Assembly (NCBI RefSeq): GCF_009828065.1
Contig: NZ_WTYK01000004.1
Coordinates: 327,161 to 391,160, forward strand
Direction of reading: 5' to 3'
Source: Croceibacterium soli
Lineage (GTDB): Bacteria; Pseudomonadota; Alphaproteobacteria; Sphingomonadales; Sphingomonadaceae
DNA: 64,000 bases
Below are positions 8,671 to 17,254 of this stretch, in pieces. The notes beneath the pieces are model-generated. The model made no database searches. It saw only the letters and a list, made by a program, of their open reading frames with translations, and had not been told where the DNA came from. A program made the position numbers and the translations under genes. Every line of letters begins with the position of its first letter. Position 1 is the first letter of the stretch.

Positions 8671-9435
8671 TCAGTCGCGCCAGCTCCGATCTACCTTATC
8701 GAGCTTGCGCACCCAGGCCTCGAAGTCCGCCTTGCCGAAGCCGCCCGGCAGGGCGACCGATTCACGGTCCCGCTGGTGCTGCGCGATCACCTCTTCCGGC
8801 ACCACGATCGGCGTTCCGGCGGCACGGGTCTTCACCTGGATCTCGCAAGCGCGCTGGAGCATGTAGTAGAGGAAGAACATCTCCGGCAGCGTGCGCCCCA
8901 GCACCACCGGACCGTGGTTGCGCAGCATCAGCACCTGGCGCCCGTTGCCGAGGTTGCGCAGCAGCCGCTCGCCTTCCTCGGCACGCACGGTGATGCCCTC
9001 GAAGTCGTGGTATCCGATGCAGCCTTCGAAGAAGCAGGAATAGAAGTTGGTCGGCGTCAGCCCTTCCTCGGTGCAGCAGACCGCCATCGTGTCCGGCGTA
9101 TGCGTGTGGACGATGGCGTGGGCCCAATCGAGATGCCGGTGGAAGTAGCTGTGCTGCGTGAAGCCCGCCTTGTTGACCGGGAAAGTGCTGCCGTCGAGCT
9201 TGTTTCCGTCGATATCGATCTTCACCAGGTTCGATGCGGTCACTTCCGACCAGAGCAGGCCGTAAGGGTTGAGCAGGAAGGCGCCTTCCTCGTCCGGCAC
9301 GCGCACGCTGATGTGGTTGTAGATCGACTCGCTCCAGCCGAGCATGTCGAAGATGCGGTAGCAGGCGGCGAGCTCCAGCCGCGCCGTCCATTCCGCTTCG
9401 CTGCACTTGAACTCGCGCTCCAGCTGGGTGGCCAT
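8671..9435 (-). CDS. Class II aldolase/adducin family protein
   Basis: A 254-residue cytoplasmic protein of the class II aldolase/adducin superfamily. It carries the N-terminal NHISVRVP segment, the zinc-ligand pattern in HAIVHTHTPDTMAV (HxH) and the later histidine in LRNHGPVVLG. Members cleave phosphorylated sugars such as fuculose-1-phosphate or act as decarboxylases and epimerases; the substrate here is unknown. The Met at 9435 follows a clear GAGAGG ribosome binding site, so the longer in-frame start at 9486 is rejected. It is divergent from the VOC-MFS-SDR-dehydrogenase cluster and may belong to the same pathway. Confidence 0.83.
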   Translation of the reverse strand: MATQLEREFKCSEAEWTARLELAACYRIFDMLGWSESIYNHISVRVPDEEGAFLLNPYGLLWSEVTASNLVKIDIDGNKLDGSTFPVNKAGFTQHSYFHRHLDWAHAIVHTHTPDTMAVCCTEEGLTPTNFYSCFFEGCIGYHDFEGITVRAEEGERLLRNLGNGRQVLMLRNHGPVVLGRTLPEMFFLYYMLQRACEIQVKTRAAGTPIVVPEEVIAQHQRDRESVALPGGFGKADFEAWVRKLDKVDRSWRD

Positions 9436-9490
9436 ATTCTTGCTCCTCTCGCCGCAAGGCTTACCCGAAAATGGTCCCCAGACCATAGCC

Positions 9491-9583
9491 CGTCACCCTG
9501 AACTTGTTTCAGGGTCCATCTCTCCGCACGCGCCGTCCGTTCGTGAGGGCAGGATGGATGCTGAATCAAGTTCAGCATGACGG
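9491..9583. repeat. Dispersed palindromic repeat with CCTGAA/TTCAGG arms
   Basis: Two inverted elements, GTCACCCTGAACTTG...CAGG at 9491-9516 and GCTGAATCAAGTTCAGC at about 9559-9577, bracket an A/C-rich spacer. This is another intergenic repeat type common in alphaproteobacterial genomes. It sits between two divergent genes and overlaps their probable promoter region. Confidence 0.6.
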
Positions 9584-9684
9584 TGGAGGGAAAGGCAAGG
9601 CCGCCCCGACAACAGATTGACTTTGTCGCGCCGATTGGCGAGCGATGGCGCAAGACCGGCGCGGCCGGCACCGGGAGAAGATGA

Positions 9685-10230
9685 ATGGCAAACGAGCTCG
9701 GCTATGGCCAGCCGATGGGTGGGATTGCGCAAACCGCGTTCGTGGTGGAAGACCTGCGGGCGGCGATCGATCACTGGGTAACCAACTGCAAAGCAGGGCC
9801 CTTTTTCGTGCTCGAGCACTTCCTGGTGCCGGGCCAGACCTACCGCGGCGAGGAATCGCGCGCCGACATTACCATCGCCATGGGCTTCGCCGGGCACATG
9901 CTGATCGAACTGATCCAGCCGCTTGACGATAACCCGTCCGTCTACCGCGAGACAATCCGGCACCGCGGCTACGGCTTCCACCACTTCGGGATGGCCTGCG
10001 CAGATGTGAACGCCGCCAGCCGGGAGTACCAGGCTCGCGGCTATCAGGAAGCGTTCCGCGCCGCGGTGCCGACCGGGGGCGAAGTGGTCTACCTCGACAA
10101 CGGCAGCGGGCCGCAATGGGGCTTCATCGAGCTTCTGCCGGTGACACGCGGCATGGACGAGACTTTCACCCGCTTCTGGCGCGCTTCGCTCGACTGGGAC
10201 GGCACCGAGCCCGTCCGCTCCTTCATCTGA
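9685..10230 (+). CDS. VOC (glyoxalase/bleomycin-resistance fold) family protein
   Basis: The 181-residue product begins with a VOC-type betaalphabeta unit (IAQTAFVVEDLRAAIDHW) and a second half with GFHHFGMACADV, where the histidine pair is the likely metal site. VOC proteins include dioxygenases, epimerases and lyases on small carbonyl or aromatic substrates. It opens a run of five same-strand genes with an MFS transporter, an SDR and two zinc alcohol dehydrogenases, so a catabolic enzyme is likely. Substrate unknown. Confidence 0.8.
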   Translation: MANELGYGQPMGGIAQTAFVVEDLRAAIDHWVTNCKAGPFFVLEHFLVPGQTYRGEESRADITIAMGFAGHMLIELIQPLDDNPSVYRETIRHRGYGFHHFGMACADVNAASREYQARGYQEAFRAAVPTGGEVVYLDNGSGPQWGFIELLPVTRGMDETFTRFWRASLDWDGTEPVRSFI

Positions 10231-10243
10231 AAGACCGATCTCG

Positions 10244-11584
10244 ATGGCTACTGCACCCGCAACAACGCCTGTCGGCCAGCCGCCGCAGGCCAACTGGATG
10301 ACGAACTCGCCCGGATACCAGACGCTGCTGGTGTTCCTGCTGAGCCTGAACTTCGGGATCGTCTTTTTCGATCGGCAGGCGCTCAACGCACTGATGCCCT
10401 TCGTGCAGCCGGACCTGCAGCTTTCGGGCACGCAGATCGGCCTGCTGGCGAGCGGGCTCAGCTTCAGCTGGGCCATCGCCGCGTTCTTCGTCGGCAAGCT
10501 GTCGGACACGATCGGCAAGCGCAAGCTGCTGCTGATCATCGCCACGATCGCCTTCTCGGTCTGCTCCTTCATCTCCGGCCTGGCGACGAGCTTCGTGTTC
10601 CTGTTCGCCGCGCGCCTGCTGATGGGTGCGGCTGAAGGCGGCGTGATGCCGATCAGCCACGCGATGGTGGCGAGCGAGGTGAACCCGGCCCGGCGCGGAC
10701 TGGCGCAAGGCGTGGCGCAGAACCTCGGCTCCAACCTGCTCGGCAGCTTTGCCGCGCCGGTCGTGCTGGTCGCCTTCGCCACCGCCTTCAGCTGGCGGGA
10801 GGCGTTCTACCTCGCCGCCGTGCCCGGCCTGGTCAGCGCGGCGCTGATCTGGCTCATGCTGAGGGAACCCGTGCCGGCACCGGCGCTGACGGCAGCGGAA
10901 AAGGACGACAAGCTGAGCATCCTCGACGCGCTGAAGGTCCGCAACATGTGGATCTGCGTTGTCGTCGGCGTGCTGATGGTCGCCCATTTCGTGATTACCT
11001 GGGCCTTCATGCCGATCTTCCTAGTGCAGGAGCGCGGTCTGGACGAAAGCTCGATGAGCTGGGTCGTGGGCTCGCTCGGCATCGCCGCCGCGCTTTATTC
11101 CTTCCTGGTCTCCGGCCTGTCGGACCGGATCGGGCGCAAGCCGGTGATGGTGGTCCTGCCGTTCCTGTCGATCGTCGGGCCGCTCGGCGTCCTGTTCCTC
11201 GACCCCGGCGCGTTCGACGGGTTCGGCGTCGCGCCGTTCTCGTGGTTGGCGATCGCCGGTTATGGCGTGGTCCTGATCCCGATCATCTTCGTGGGCTGGG
11301 CGGTGAACGGGATCTTCCCGATCTTCATGGCTACGATCCCCTCCGAAACCTTCAGCGCACGCCACCATGCGACGGTGCTGGGCCTGGCCATGGGGAGCTG
11401 CGAGGTTCTCGGCGGCGTGTTCGGGCCGACCCTGGCGGGCGCGCTGAACGACGCGTTCGGCAGGGACACGTTCCTGTGGCTGCTGATGGTCCTGGCGGTG
11501 ATCAGCGGGTTCGTGTCGATGGGCCTGAAGGAAACCGCACCCGCCGCGCTGGCGCGGCGCGGGCTGGAGCCGGCAGCCGCCTGA
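10244..11584 (+). CDS. MFS transporter
   Basis: A 446-residue permease with about twelve membrane helices. The cytoplasmic loop 2-3 signature appears as GKLSDTIGKRKLLL, and the matching loop 8-9 motif is SGLSDRIGRKPVM, as in major facilitator carriers of the aromatic-acid/organic-acid type. It follows the VOC gene by 13 bp and precedes an SDR, so it probably imports the substrate of this catabolic cluster. Direction and substrate are inferred from context only. Confidence 0.88.
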   Translation: MATAPATTPVGQPPQANWMTNSPGYQTLLVFLLSLNFGIVFFDRQALNALMPFVQPDLQLSGTQIGLLASGLSFSWAIAAFFVGKLSDTIGKRKLLLIIATIAFSVCSFISGLATSFVFLFAARLLMGAAEGGVMPISHAMVASEVNPARRGLAQGVAQNLGSNLLGSFAAPVVLVAFATAFSWREAFYLAAVPGLVSAALIWLMLREPVPAPALTAAEKDDKLSILDALKVRNMWICVVVGVLMVAHFVITWAFMPIFLVQERGLDESSMSWVVGSLGIAAALYSFLVSGLSDRIGRKPVMVVLPFLSIVGPLGVLFLDPGAFDGFGVAPFSWLAIAGYGVVLIPIIFVGWAVNGIFPIFMATIPSETFSARHHATVLGLAMGSCEVLGGVFGPTLAGALNDAFGRDTFLWLLMVLAVISGFVSMGLKETAPAALARRGLEPAAA

Positions 11585-11634
11585 GCCTTTCCGCGCCACA
11601 CACGCCGGTGGGCATGTTCACAAGAGGAGGATGA

Positions 11635-12492
11635 ATGGCAGGGCCGAAGACACTCGATCAGTTCGACATCAAGGGCCGCTCCGCGCTGGTCACCGGCGCG
11701 GCGAGCGGGATCGGCCTGGCTTACGCCGAATGCATGGCCGAAGCCGGGGCGCGGGTCACGCTCACGGACATCGACGCCGAAGGCGCCGAGCGGGAGGCGA
11801 AGCGGCTGGTCGATGAAGGCTACGAAGCACGCTGGGACGTGTGCGACGTGTCCCAGCTGGATCAGGTCGCTGCCGCCTTCGACAATCACGTCGCCGCCTA
11901 CGGCGGGTGCGACATCGCGTTCGCCAATGCTGGGCTCGACGTCGGCGGGGGGTTCTGGACGCCTGAGGGGGACCGCAACCCGGAAGGGCAGATCGACGTC
12001 TACGATCCGCAGCGCTGGTACAAGTCGATCGGCATCAACCTGACCGGCGTGTTCCACACGGTGCGCGAAGCCGCCCGGGTGATGAAGGCGCACGAGCGCA
12101 ACGATCATCGCCGTGGCGGGTCGATCGTCATCACCAGCTCCAACGCGGCCGAGGTCAACGAGGCGATCGTCGGCGTGCCCTACATGGCCGCGAAAGCCGG
12201 CGTGAAGCACTTCATGCGCCACGCGGCTTACGAGCTCGCGGCCTACGGGATTCGCGTCAACGCCATCGCTCCCGGGCCTTTCGTCACCAACATCGGCGAC
12301 GGCTGGGTCAAGAAGAACCCGGCCGCCAAGAAGGCGTGGGACGAGCTGGTCCCCGTCGGGCGCATGGCGGAAACCCACCAGATCAAGCCCTTGGCCCTCT
12401 TGCTTGCGTCCGACGCAGGCAGCTACATGACCGGCGCCCACGTGATGATCGACGGCGGCATGCAGCTCGGCCCGATCAAGCCCATAGGATAA
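11635..12492 (+). CDS. Short-chain dehydrogenase/reductase
   Basis: A 285-residue classical SDR: cofactor motif TGAASGIG (residues about 22-29), acidic residue TDID suggesting NAD+ preference, structural FANAGLD (NAG), catalytic SITSSN serine region and YMAAK (Tyr-x-x-x-Lys), then the PG motif in AIAPGPFVT. It probably oxidises a secondary alcohol in the cluster's pathway. A GAGGAGG ribosome binding site precedes the ATG. It is 4 bp from the next dehydrogenase gene, indicating an operon. Confidence 0.88.
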   Translation: MAGPKTLDQFDIKGRSALVTGAASGIGLAYAECMAEAGARVTLTDIDAEGAEREAKRLVDEGYEARWDVCDVSQLDQVAAAFDNHVAAYGGCDIAFANAGLDVGGGFWTPEGDRNPEGQIDVYDPQRWYKSIGINLTGVFHTVREAARVMKAHERNDHRRGGSIVITSSNAAEVNEAIVGVPYMAAKAGVKHFMRHAAYELAAYGIRVNAIAPGPFVTNIGDGWVKKNPAAKKAWDELVPVGRMAETHQIKPLALLLASDAGSYMTGAHVMIDGGMQLGPIKPIG

Positions 12493-12496
12493 CCGA

Positions 12497-13615
12497 ATGA
12501 CCACCAACGCACAGGCGGCGATCTGCCGCGGCCACGAACAGCCTTTCACCATCGAACAGGTCGAACTGGCCGATCTCGCGCCGGACGAACTGCTCGTGCG
12601 CGTCGTCGCCTGCGGCATTTGCCACACGGACCTGGCCGTGCGTGACGAGCAGTTGCCGGTGCCGCTGCCGGTGGTTCTTGGCCACGAAGGCGCCGGGATC
12701 GTCGAGGCGATCGGCAGCGCCGTCACCGCAGCGAAGCCCGGCGACCGGGTGGTGATGAGCTTCAACAGCTGCGGCGACTGCCCGAGCTGCGCCATCGACG
12801 CGCCGACCTATTGCTACAACTTCTTCCCGCACAACTGGTCGGGCAAGCGGGCCGACGGTTCGCCGACGATGACCCTGGCCGGCGAGCCGATGAACGCCAA
12901 CTTCTTCGGCCAGTCCTCGTTCGCCACCCACGCCATCGCGCACCAGCGCAACGTGGTGAAAGTGCCGGACAGTGCGGCCGACATCCCGCTGGAACGGCTT
13001 GCTCCGATCGGCTGCGGCCTGATGACCGGCGCCGGCGCTGTCCTGCGCAGCATGGAAGTGCGCGCCGGGCTGCCGATCGCCGTGTTCGGCGCCGGCACGG
13101 TCGGCATTGCCGCCATCATGGCCGCCAAGATCGCCGGCGCGAACCCGATCATCGCGGTCGACGTGAACGACGGCCGGCTCGCCCTGGCGAAGGAGCTCGG
13201 CGCCACGCACGCCTTCAACGCGAAGGACGACGCACCGGGCAAGATCCGCGAGCTGTGCCCGCAAGGCCTCGGCTACGTGTTCGACACCACGGGGATCAAC
13301 TCGGTGATCGAGGACGCCTGGGGCCTGCTGGCGCCCAAGGGCATCTGCGGCATCGTGGGCGCGTCGGATCCTTCCGCCATGCTCAAGTTCAACGAATCGC
13401 AGTTCATGGGCGGCGGGCGCACAGTGATGGGCATTCTCGGCGGCGACAGCGACGTCGGCCCGTTCCTCTGCGAGCTGATCGAGCATCACCTCGCCGGGCG
13501 GTTCCCTTACGAGAAGCTCATCCGCACGTTCCCGTTCGAGCAGATCAATGAAGCCATCGCCGCCAGCGAGAGCGGCGAAGTGGTCAAGCCGGTGCTGGTG
13601 ATCGGGAAGGAATGA
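12497..13615 (+). CDS. Zinc-dependent alcohol dehydrogenase, aryl-alcohol type
   Basis: A 372-residue medium-chain dehydrogenase. Catalytic zinc ligands are in CGICHTD and GHEGAG; the structural zinc site is the four-Cys lobe CGDCPSC...YC; the Rossmann motif is GAGTVG, with DVN suggesting NAD+. The overall pattern resembles aryl/benzyl alcohol dehydrogenases (XylB-like). It is sandwiched between an SDR and a second zinc dehydrogenase, consistent with stepwise oxidation of an alcohol or sugar derivative. Confidence 0.87.
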   Translation: MTTNAQAAICRGHEQPFTIEQVELADLAPDELLVRVVACGICHTDLAVRDEQLPVPLPVVLGHEGAGIVEAIGSAVTAAKPGDRVVMSFNSCGDCPSCAIDAPTYCYNFFPHNWSGKRADGSPTMTLAGEPMNANFFGQSSFATHAIAHQRNVVKVPDSAADIPLERLAPIGCGLMTGAGAVLRSMEVRAGLPIAVFGAGTVGIAAIMAAKIAGANPIIAVDVNDGRLALAKELGATHAFNAKDDAPGKIRELCPQGLGYVFDTTGINSVIEDAWGLLAPKGICGIVGASDPSAMLKFNESQFMGGGRTVMGILGGDSDVGPFLCELIEHHLAGRFPYEKLIRTFPFEQINEAIAASESGEVVKPVLVIGKE

Positions 13616-14616
13616 TGCGCGCCGTCACTTTCCAGGGTCTGCACCAGCCGCTCGCCTTCGAGGCGCTGCCCGACCCGACGCCGGGGACAAGCGAAGTGGT
13701 GGTCAAAGTCGGCCGCTGCGGCATCTGCGGCTCCGACCTGCACATGACCGAGGACCCGGCCTACGGCTGCAAGCACGGCGACATCCTCGGCCACGAGTTC
13801 GCCGGCGAAGTGGTCGGCCTCGGCAGCAAAGTCGAAGGGCTGAAGACCGGCGACCTTGTCTCGGTGATCCCGCTGGTGAGCTGCGGCGCGTGCGAAAGCT
13901 GCCGCAAGGGCGAGGTGCAATGGTGCACGCAGTTCGGCCTGCAGGGCGGCGGCTATGCCGAATATGCCGTCACACGTCCCAACCAATGCGTCAGATTGCC
14001 CACCGACGTTTCGATAGCCGACGGCGCAATCATCGAGCCGCTGGCCGTGGCGCTGCACGGAGTGAACCTGTCGGGCATGAAGGCCGGCGACAAGGTGCTG
14101 ATCCTCGGCGCCGGCCCGATCGGCCTGGCGGTCGCCTTCTGGGCCAGGCGCATGGGCGCGGCGAAAGTCGCGGTGCAGGACATCGCCGACTTTCAGGAAC
14201 AACGCGCGCTGGACATGGGCGCGGACGTGTTTGTGGTCGATCCCGCCGACCCGGTCGGCAGCGCCGAGCGCGGGCTGGGCGGCAAAGCCGACATCGTGTT
14301 CGAATGTGTCGGCCTGCCCGGCCTGATTGCGCAGGCGGTCGACCAGGTGAAGCCGCGCGGAACCATCCTTCTGCTCGGCCTGTGCACCAAGCCCGACACC
14401 TTCAACAGCTTCGCGATGCTCTCGAAGGAAGTGCGGCTGGTCACCAGCGCGTTCTTCACCCGCCAGGAATACGAAGCCGCGCTCGACGCGCTGGACGCCG
14501 GAGCGATGGAGCCGCGCCTGCTGGTCACCGACACGATCACCCTGGCCGACACGCCGGAGATCTTCGAGAGCCTCAAGCGCCGCACCAGCCAGTGCAAGGT
14601 GCTGATCGCGCCCTAA
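13612..14616 (+). CDS. Zinc-binding dehydrogenase (threonine/sorbitol dehydrogenase-like)
   Basis: A 334-residue medium-chain dehydrogenase with CGICGSDLH and GHEFAGEV catalytic zinc motifs, a structural-zinc lobe CGACESCRKGEVQWC, and a GAGPIG nucleotide-binding loop. The pattern is closest to polyol and threonine dehydrogenases. The start codon overlaps the stop of the preceding gene (ATGATG; either Met could be used), so translation is coupled. It is the last gene of the cluster, and a palindromic repeat element follows directly. Confidence 0.86.
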   Translation: MMRAVTFQGLHQPLAFEALPDPTPGTSEVVVKVGRCGICGSDLHMTEDPAYGCKHGDILGHEFAGEVVGLGSKVEGLKTGDLVSVIPLVSCGACESCRKGEVQWCTQFGLQGGGYAEYAVTRPNQCVRLPTDVSIADGAIIEPLAVALHGVNLSGMKAGDKVLILGAGPIGLAVAFWARRMGAAKVAVQDIADFQEQRALDMGADVFVVDPADPVGSAERGLGGKADIVFECVGLPGLIAQAVDQVKPRGTILLLGLCTKPDTFNSFAMLSKEVRLVTSAFFTRQEYEAALDALDAGAMEPRLLVTDTITLADTPEIFESLKRRTSQCKVLIAP

Positions 14617-14617
14617 G

Positions 14618-14755
14618 ATCCTCCCCGGCACGGGGAGGGGGACCGCCGCCGCAGGCGGTGGTGGAGGGGGCCCGGCCCGGTTGCACCAGGCCTCGCCCCC
14701 ACCGTCAGCCGCTTGCGCGGCTGCCACCTCCCCGTCCCGGGGAGGAATTTAAGAC
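14618..14755. repeat. Large imperfect palindromic intergenic element, copy 2
   Basis: About 135 bp with inverted symmetry: the left end reads TCCTCCCCGGCACGGGGAGG and the right end CCTCCCCGTCCCGGGGAGG, with a GCCGCC/GGCGG inner stem. Same architecture and base composition as the element at 6855-6996. The 3' end of the converging modE gene lies inside it, so the repeat supplies that protein's last residues. Confidence 0.8.
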
Positions 14756-15094
14756 TGGCTGTGTTCGAATTGCCGCTTGCAGCCGCTCGAAAGCCGCACC
14801 CGCTGCGGCGGCTTCCACACGCTCCGCTAAAGCACGGTAGTCCGTTAGGGCCGCCCTTCCCGCCTCGGTGACCCGCGCGCCCGCCCCCGCGGTCGTTTCG
14901 ACCAGCGGCGCGGCGAAGCAGCGATTCATCGTGTCGACCAGCAGCCATGCCCGGCGGTAGCTCATACCCAAGGTGCGGGCGGCAGCGGAGATCGAGCCGG
15001 TTTCCGCGATCGCCTCCAGCATCGCCGCCTTGCCCGGGCCCATGGCGATCTCGTCCCCGCAGTAGAGCTGGACCTTGAGCTTGAGCGTGACGAT
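14705..15094 (-). CDS. modE: ModE-like winged-helix regulator of molybdate transport
   Basis: The recognisable protein (about 129 residues) is a LysR-like winged helix of ModE type: KVQLYCGDEIAMG, then ETGSISAAARTLGMSYRRAW as the recognition helix region. No C-terminal molybdate-binding (TOBE) domain is present, as in short alphaproteobacterial ModE proteins. There is no ATG, GTG or TTG at the natural start; an AGGAGA site stands 6 bases before an ATC at 15094, which I take as a tentative start. An in-frame ATG at 15157 exists but would run across the operator and the modA start. The last residues (GRGGGSRASG) come from a repeat element. Divergent from modABC. Confidence 0.7.
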   Translation of the reverse strand: MVTLKLKVQLYCGDEIAMGPGKAAMLEAIAETGSISAAARTLGMSYRRAWLLVDTMNRCFAAPLVETTAGAGARVTEAGRAALTDYRALAERVEAAAAGAAFERLQAAIRTQPVLNSSPGRGGGSRASG

Positions 15095-15126
15095 GGCGGA
15101 TCTCCTGGGCGACGGGCGCTGGACCA

Positions 15127-15149
15127 GCTGTATACCGCTAGATATAGCC
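15127..15149. promoter_or_regulatory. Candidate ModE operator between modE and modA
   Basis: An imperfect palindrome with half sites GCTGTATA and ATATAGCC separated by 7 bp lies seven bases before the modA start. It resembles the CGxTATAT-N7-like ModE boxes known from E. coli. Its place between a modE-like gene and modABC supports molybdate-dependent repression of the transporter. Confidence 0.6.
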
Positions 15150-15155
15150 TGCGCC

Positions 15156-15926
15156 ATGTCCTTCCGACTGATCCCCGCTGCGCTGATGCTTCTGGCCCTG
15201 CTCGGCCTCGCCGCCTGCGAACCGGCGGAGGAGGATCGCGGTCCCTTGGTCCTGGCGCCGTCCAGCATGCAGGAAGCGATCGAGGCGGCGGCGGATGCCT
15301 GGGAGGCGCAGGGCCATCCGCGCCCGGTCACGTCCTTCGCCGGCACGCCTTCGCTCGCCCGCCAGGTGCTGCAGGGGGCTCCGGCCGACCTGTTCGTCTC
15401 GGCGGACGCACAGTGGATGGATGAGCTCGAGCGCGCCGGGCGGATCGATCCGGCGAGCCGCTCAACCATGGCCGGCAACCGGCTGGCCCTGGTCGCGCCC
15501 TCGGCCCAGGCGAAACCGCTGCCGCTGGAGCCGCAAGCCTTTGCGGCGGCGCTCGGCGCCGGTCCACTGGCCCTCGCCGACCCGGCGAGCGTTCCGGCGG
15601 GGCGTTACGGCAAGGCGGCTCTTGAAAGCCTGGGCCTGTGGGCAGCCGCCGAAGGCAACATCAGTGCCAGCGAGAACGTCCGCGCCGCGCTCGCACTGGT
15701 GCAACGGGGCGAAGCGCCGCTCGGGCTGGTCTACGCCAGCGATGCCGACGCCGCCTCGGACGTGGCTGTCGTGGCCGAACTGCCCGAAGCGTCCCACCCG
15801 CCGATCCGCTACCTGATCGCCCTCGTGGCGGGCACAGACTACCCCGATGCCGCCGCCTTCCGTGCCTTCCTGCTCTCACCCGAAGGCCAGGCGATCCTCC
15901 GCCGCCACGGCTTCACCGCGCCATGA
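15156..15926 (+). CDS. modA: Molybdate ABC transporter, periplasmic binding protein
   Basis: A 256-residue precursor with a signal peptide ending in a lipobox (GLAAC), suggesting a lipid-anchored binding protein. The ModA pattern follows: VLAPSSMQEAIEAAADAW, a phosphate/oxyanion-binding serine stretch, and GAPADLFVSAD. It captures molybdate or tungstate and delivers it to ModB. The stop overlaps the modB start by four bases. Expression is likely controlled by the ModE box directly upstream. Confidence 0.93.
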   Translation: MSFRLIPAALMLLALLGLAACEPAEEDRGPLVLAPSSMQEAIEAAADAWEAQGHPRPVTSFAGTPSLARQVLQGAPADLFVSADAQWMDELERAGRIDPASRSTMAGNRLALVAPSAQAKPLPLEPQAFAAALGAGPLALADPASVPAGRYGKAALESLGLWAAAEGNISASENVRAALALVQRGEAPLGLVYASDADAASDVAVVAELPEASHPPIRYLIALVAGTDYPDAAAFRAFLLSPEGQAILRRHGFTAP

Positions 15927-16624
15927 GCGCCTGGCCCAACCCTGCCGAGTGGGCGATCATCGCGCTCTCGCTCAAGGTCAGCCTGGTGGCGGTCGCGCTG
16001 ACCCTGCCGCCGGCTTATGCGCTCGCCTGGCTGCTCGCCCGCCGAAGCTTCCCCGGCCGCATCCTCCTCGACGCAGCCGTTCACCTGCCGCTGGTCGTGC
16101 CGCCGGTGGTGACCGGCTGGCTGCTGCTGATCCTGTTCGGCCGCACCGGCCCGATCGGCGCCTGGCTGGACAGGACTTTCGGCCTCGTGCTGGTGTTCCG
16201 CTGGACCGGGGCCGCGCTTGCCGCCGCGGTCATGGCCCTGCCGCTGATGGTCCGCGCGATGCGCCTGTCGATCGAGGCGGTGGACCGGCGGCTGGTCGGC
16301 GCGGCCCGCACCCTCGGTGCGACGCCGTGGCGCGCGTTCCTGACGATCACCCTGCCGCTCAGCCTGCCAGGGATCCTCGCCGGCACGATGCTCGGCTTCG
16401 CCCGCTCGCTGGGCGAGTTCGGGGCGACGATCACGTTCGCGTCCAACATCCCGGGCGAGACCCGCACCCTGCCGCTGGCGATCTATTCCGGCTTGCAACT
16501 GCCCGGCGGCGAAGCGGCGGTGACCAGGCTGGCGATCATCTCGGTGCTGCTCTCGGTCGCGGCGCTGCTCGCCTCCGAGATGCTCGTGCGCCGCTCGCAC
16601 GGCAGGCGCGCCCATGTCCTTTGA
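15923..16624 (+). CDS. modB: Molybdate ABC transporter, permease
   Basis: A 233-residue inner-membrane protein with about five to six helices and the ABC-permease EAA loop (AARTLGATPWRAFLTITLPLSLPGI), which docks with ModC. The AxSxGEFGATxxFASNIPGET segment is a ModB hallmark. It forms the membrane channel of the molybdate importer. It overlaps modA at its start and modC at its end, so the three genes are one operon. Confidence 0.94.
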   Translation: MSAWPNPAEWAIIALSLKVSLVAVALTLPPAYALAWLLARRSFPGRILLDAAVHLPLVVPPVVTGWLLLILFGRTGPIGAWLDRTFGLVLVFRWTGAALAAAVMALPLMVRAMRLSIEAVDRRLVGAARTLGATPWRAFLTITLPLSLPGILAGTMLGFARSLGEFGATITFASNIPGETRTLPLAIYSGLQLPGGEAAVTRLAIISVLLSVAALLASEMLVRRSHGRRAHVL

Positions 16625-17228
16625 CATCGCAGTCCGGTACCAGGCCGGGGAGCGCGAGCGTGAATGCGCCATCGCCAGCACGGCGAAGCTGGTCGCCGTC
16701 ACCGGCCCATCGGGCGCGGGCAAGACCACCCTGCTCCACTGCATCGCCGGGCTGCGCCGCCCGCTCGACGGGCACATCCGCATCGGCGACGAAACGCTGT
16801 TCGACAGTGCATCCGCAACCGACCTTGCGCCGGAGCGGCGCCGGGCCGGCTACGTGTTCCAGGATCTGCGCCTGTTCCCGCACATGACCGTTGCCGCCAA
16901 TCTGGCTTATGGCGAGCGCCGCGAATCCCACTGGATGCGCCATGCCGAAGCGCTCGAGTTCCTCGGCATCGCCCACCTCGCAGAGCGCTATCCCGCCACT
17001 CTCTCGGGCGGCGAGGCCAAGCGAGTCGCCATCGGCCGGGCCTTGCTGGCCGCGCCCCGCTTCCTCCTGCTCGACGAGCCGCTCACCTCGCTGGACGCGG
17101 CACGCGGCGAGGAGATCCTGCGCCTGATCGAACGCATCCGCGACGAATTGGGCCTGCCGATCCTGCTCGTCAGCCACTCGCCCACGGAAGTGGAGCGGCT
17201 GGCAGAGGACGTGGTGGTGATGGAGTAG
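16614..17228 (+). CDS. modC: Molybdate ABC transporter, ATP-binding protein
   Basis: A 204-residue ATPase with Walker A GPSGAGKTT, Q-loop FQDLRLF, signature LSGGEAKRVAIGRALL, Walker B LLLDEP and the switch histidine in LLVSHSP. It lacks the C-terminal molybdate-binding (TOBE) extension of long ModC proteins, so it is the short version. It powers import through ModB. This is the last gene before the accessory region; island-like DNA begins within about 30 bp of its stop. Confidence 0.93.
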   Translation: MSFDIAVRYQAGERERECAIASTAKLVAVTGPSGAGKTTLLHCIAGLRRPLDGHIRIGDETLFDSASATDLAPERRRAGYVFQDLRLFPHMTVAANLAYGERRESHWMRHAEALEFLGIAHLAERYPATLSGGEAKRVAIGRALLAAPRFLLLDEPLTSLDAARGEEILRLIERIRDELGLPILLVSHSPTEVERLAEDVVVME

Positions 17229-17254
17229 CCCGCTCGGGCCGAAGCATGGAGGCG

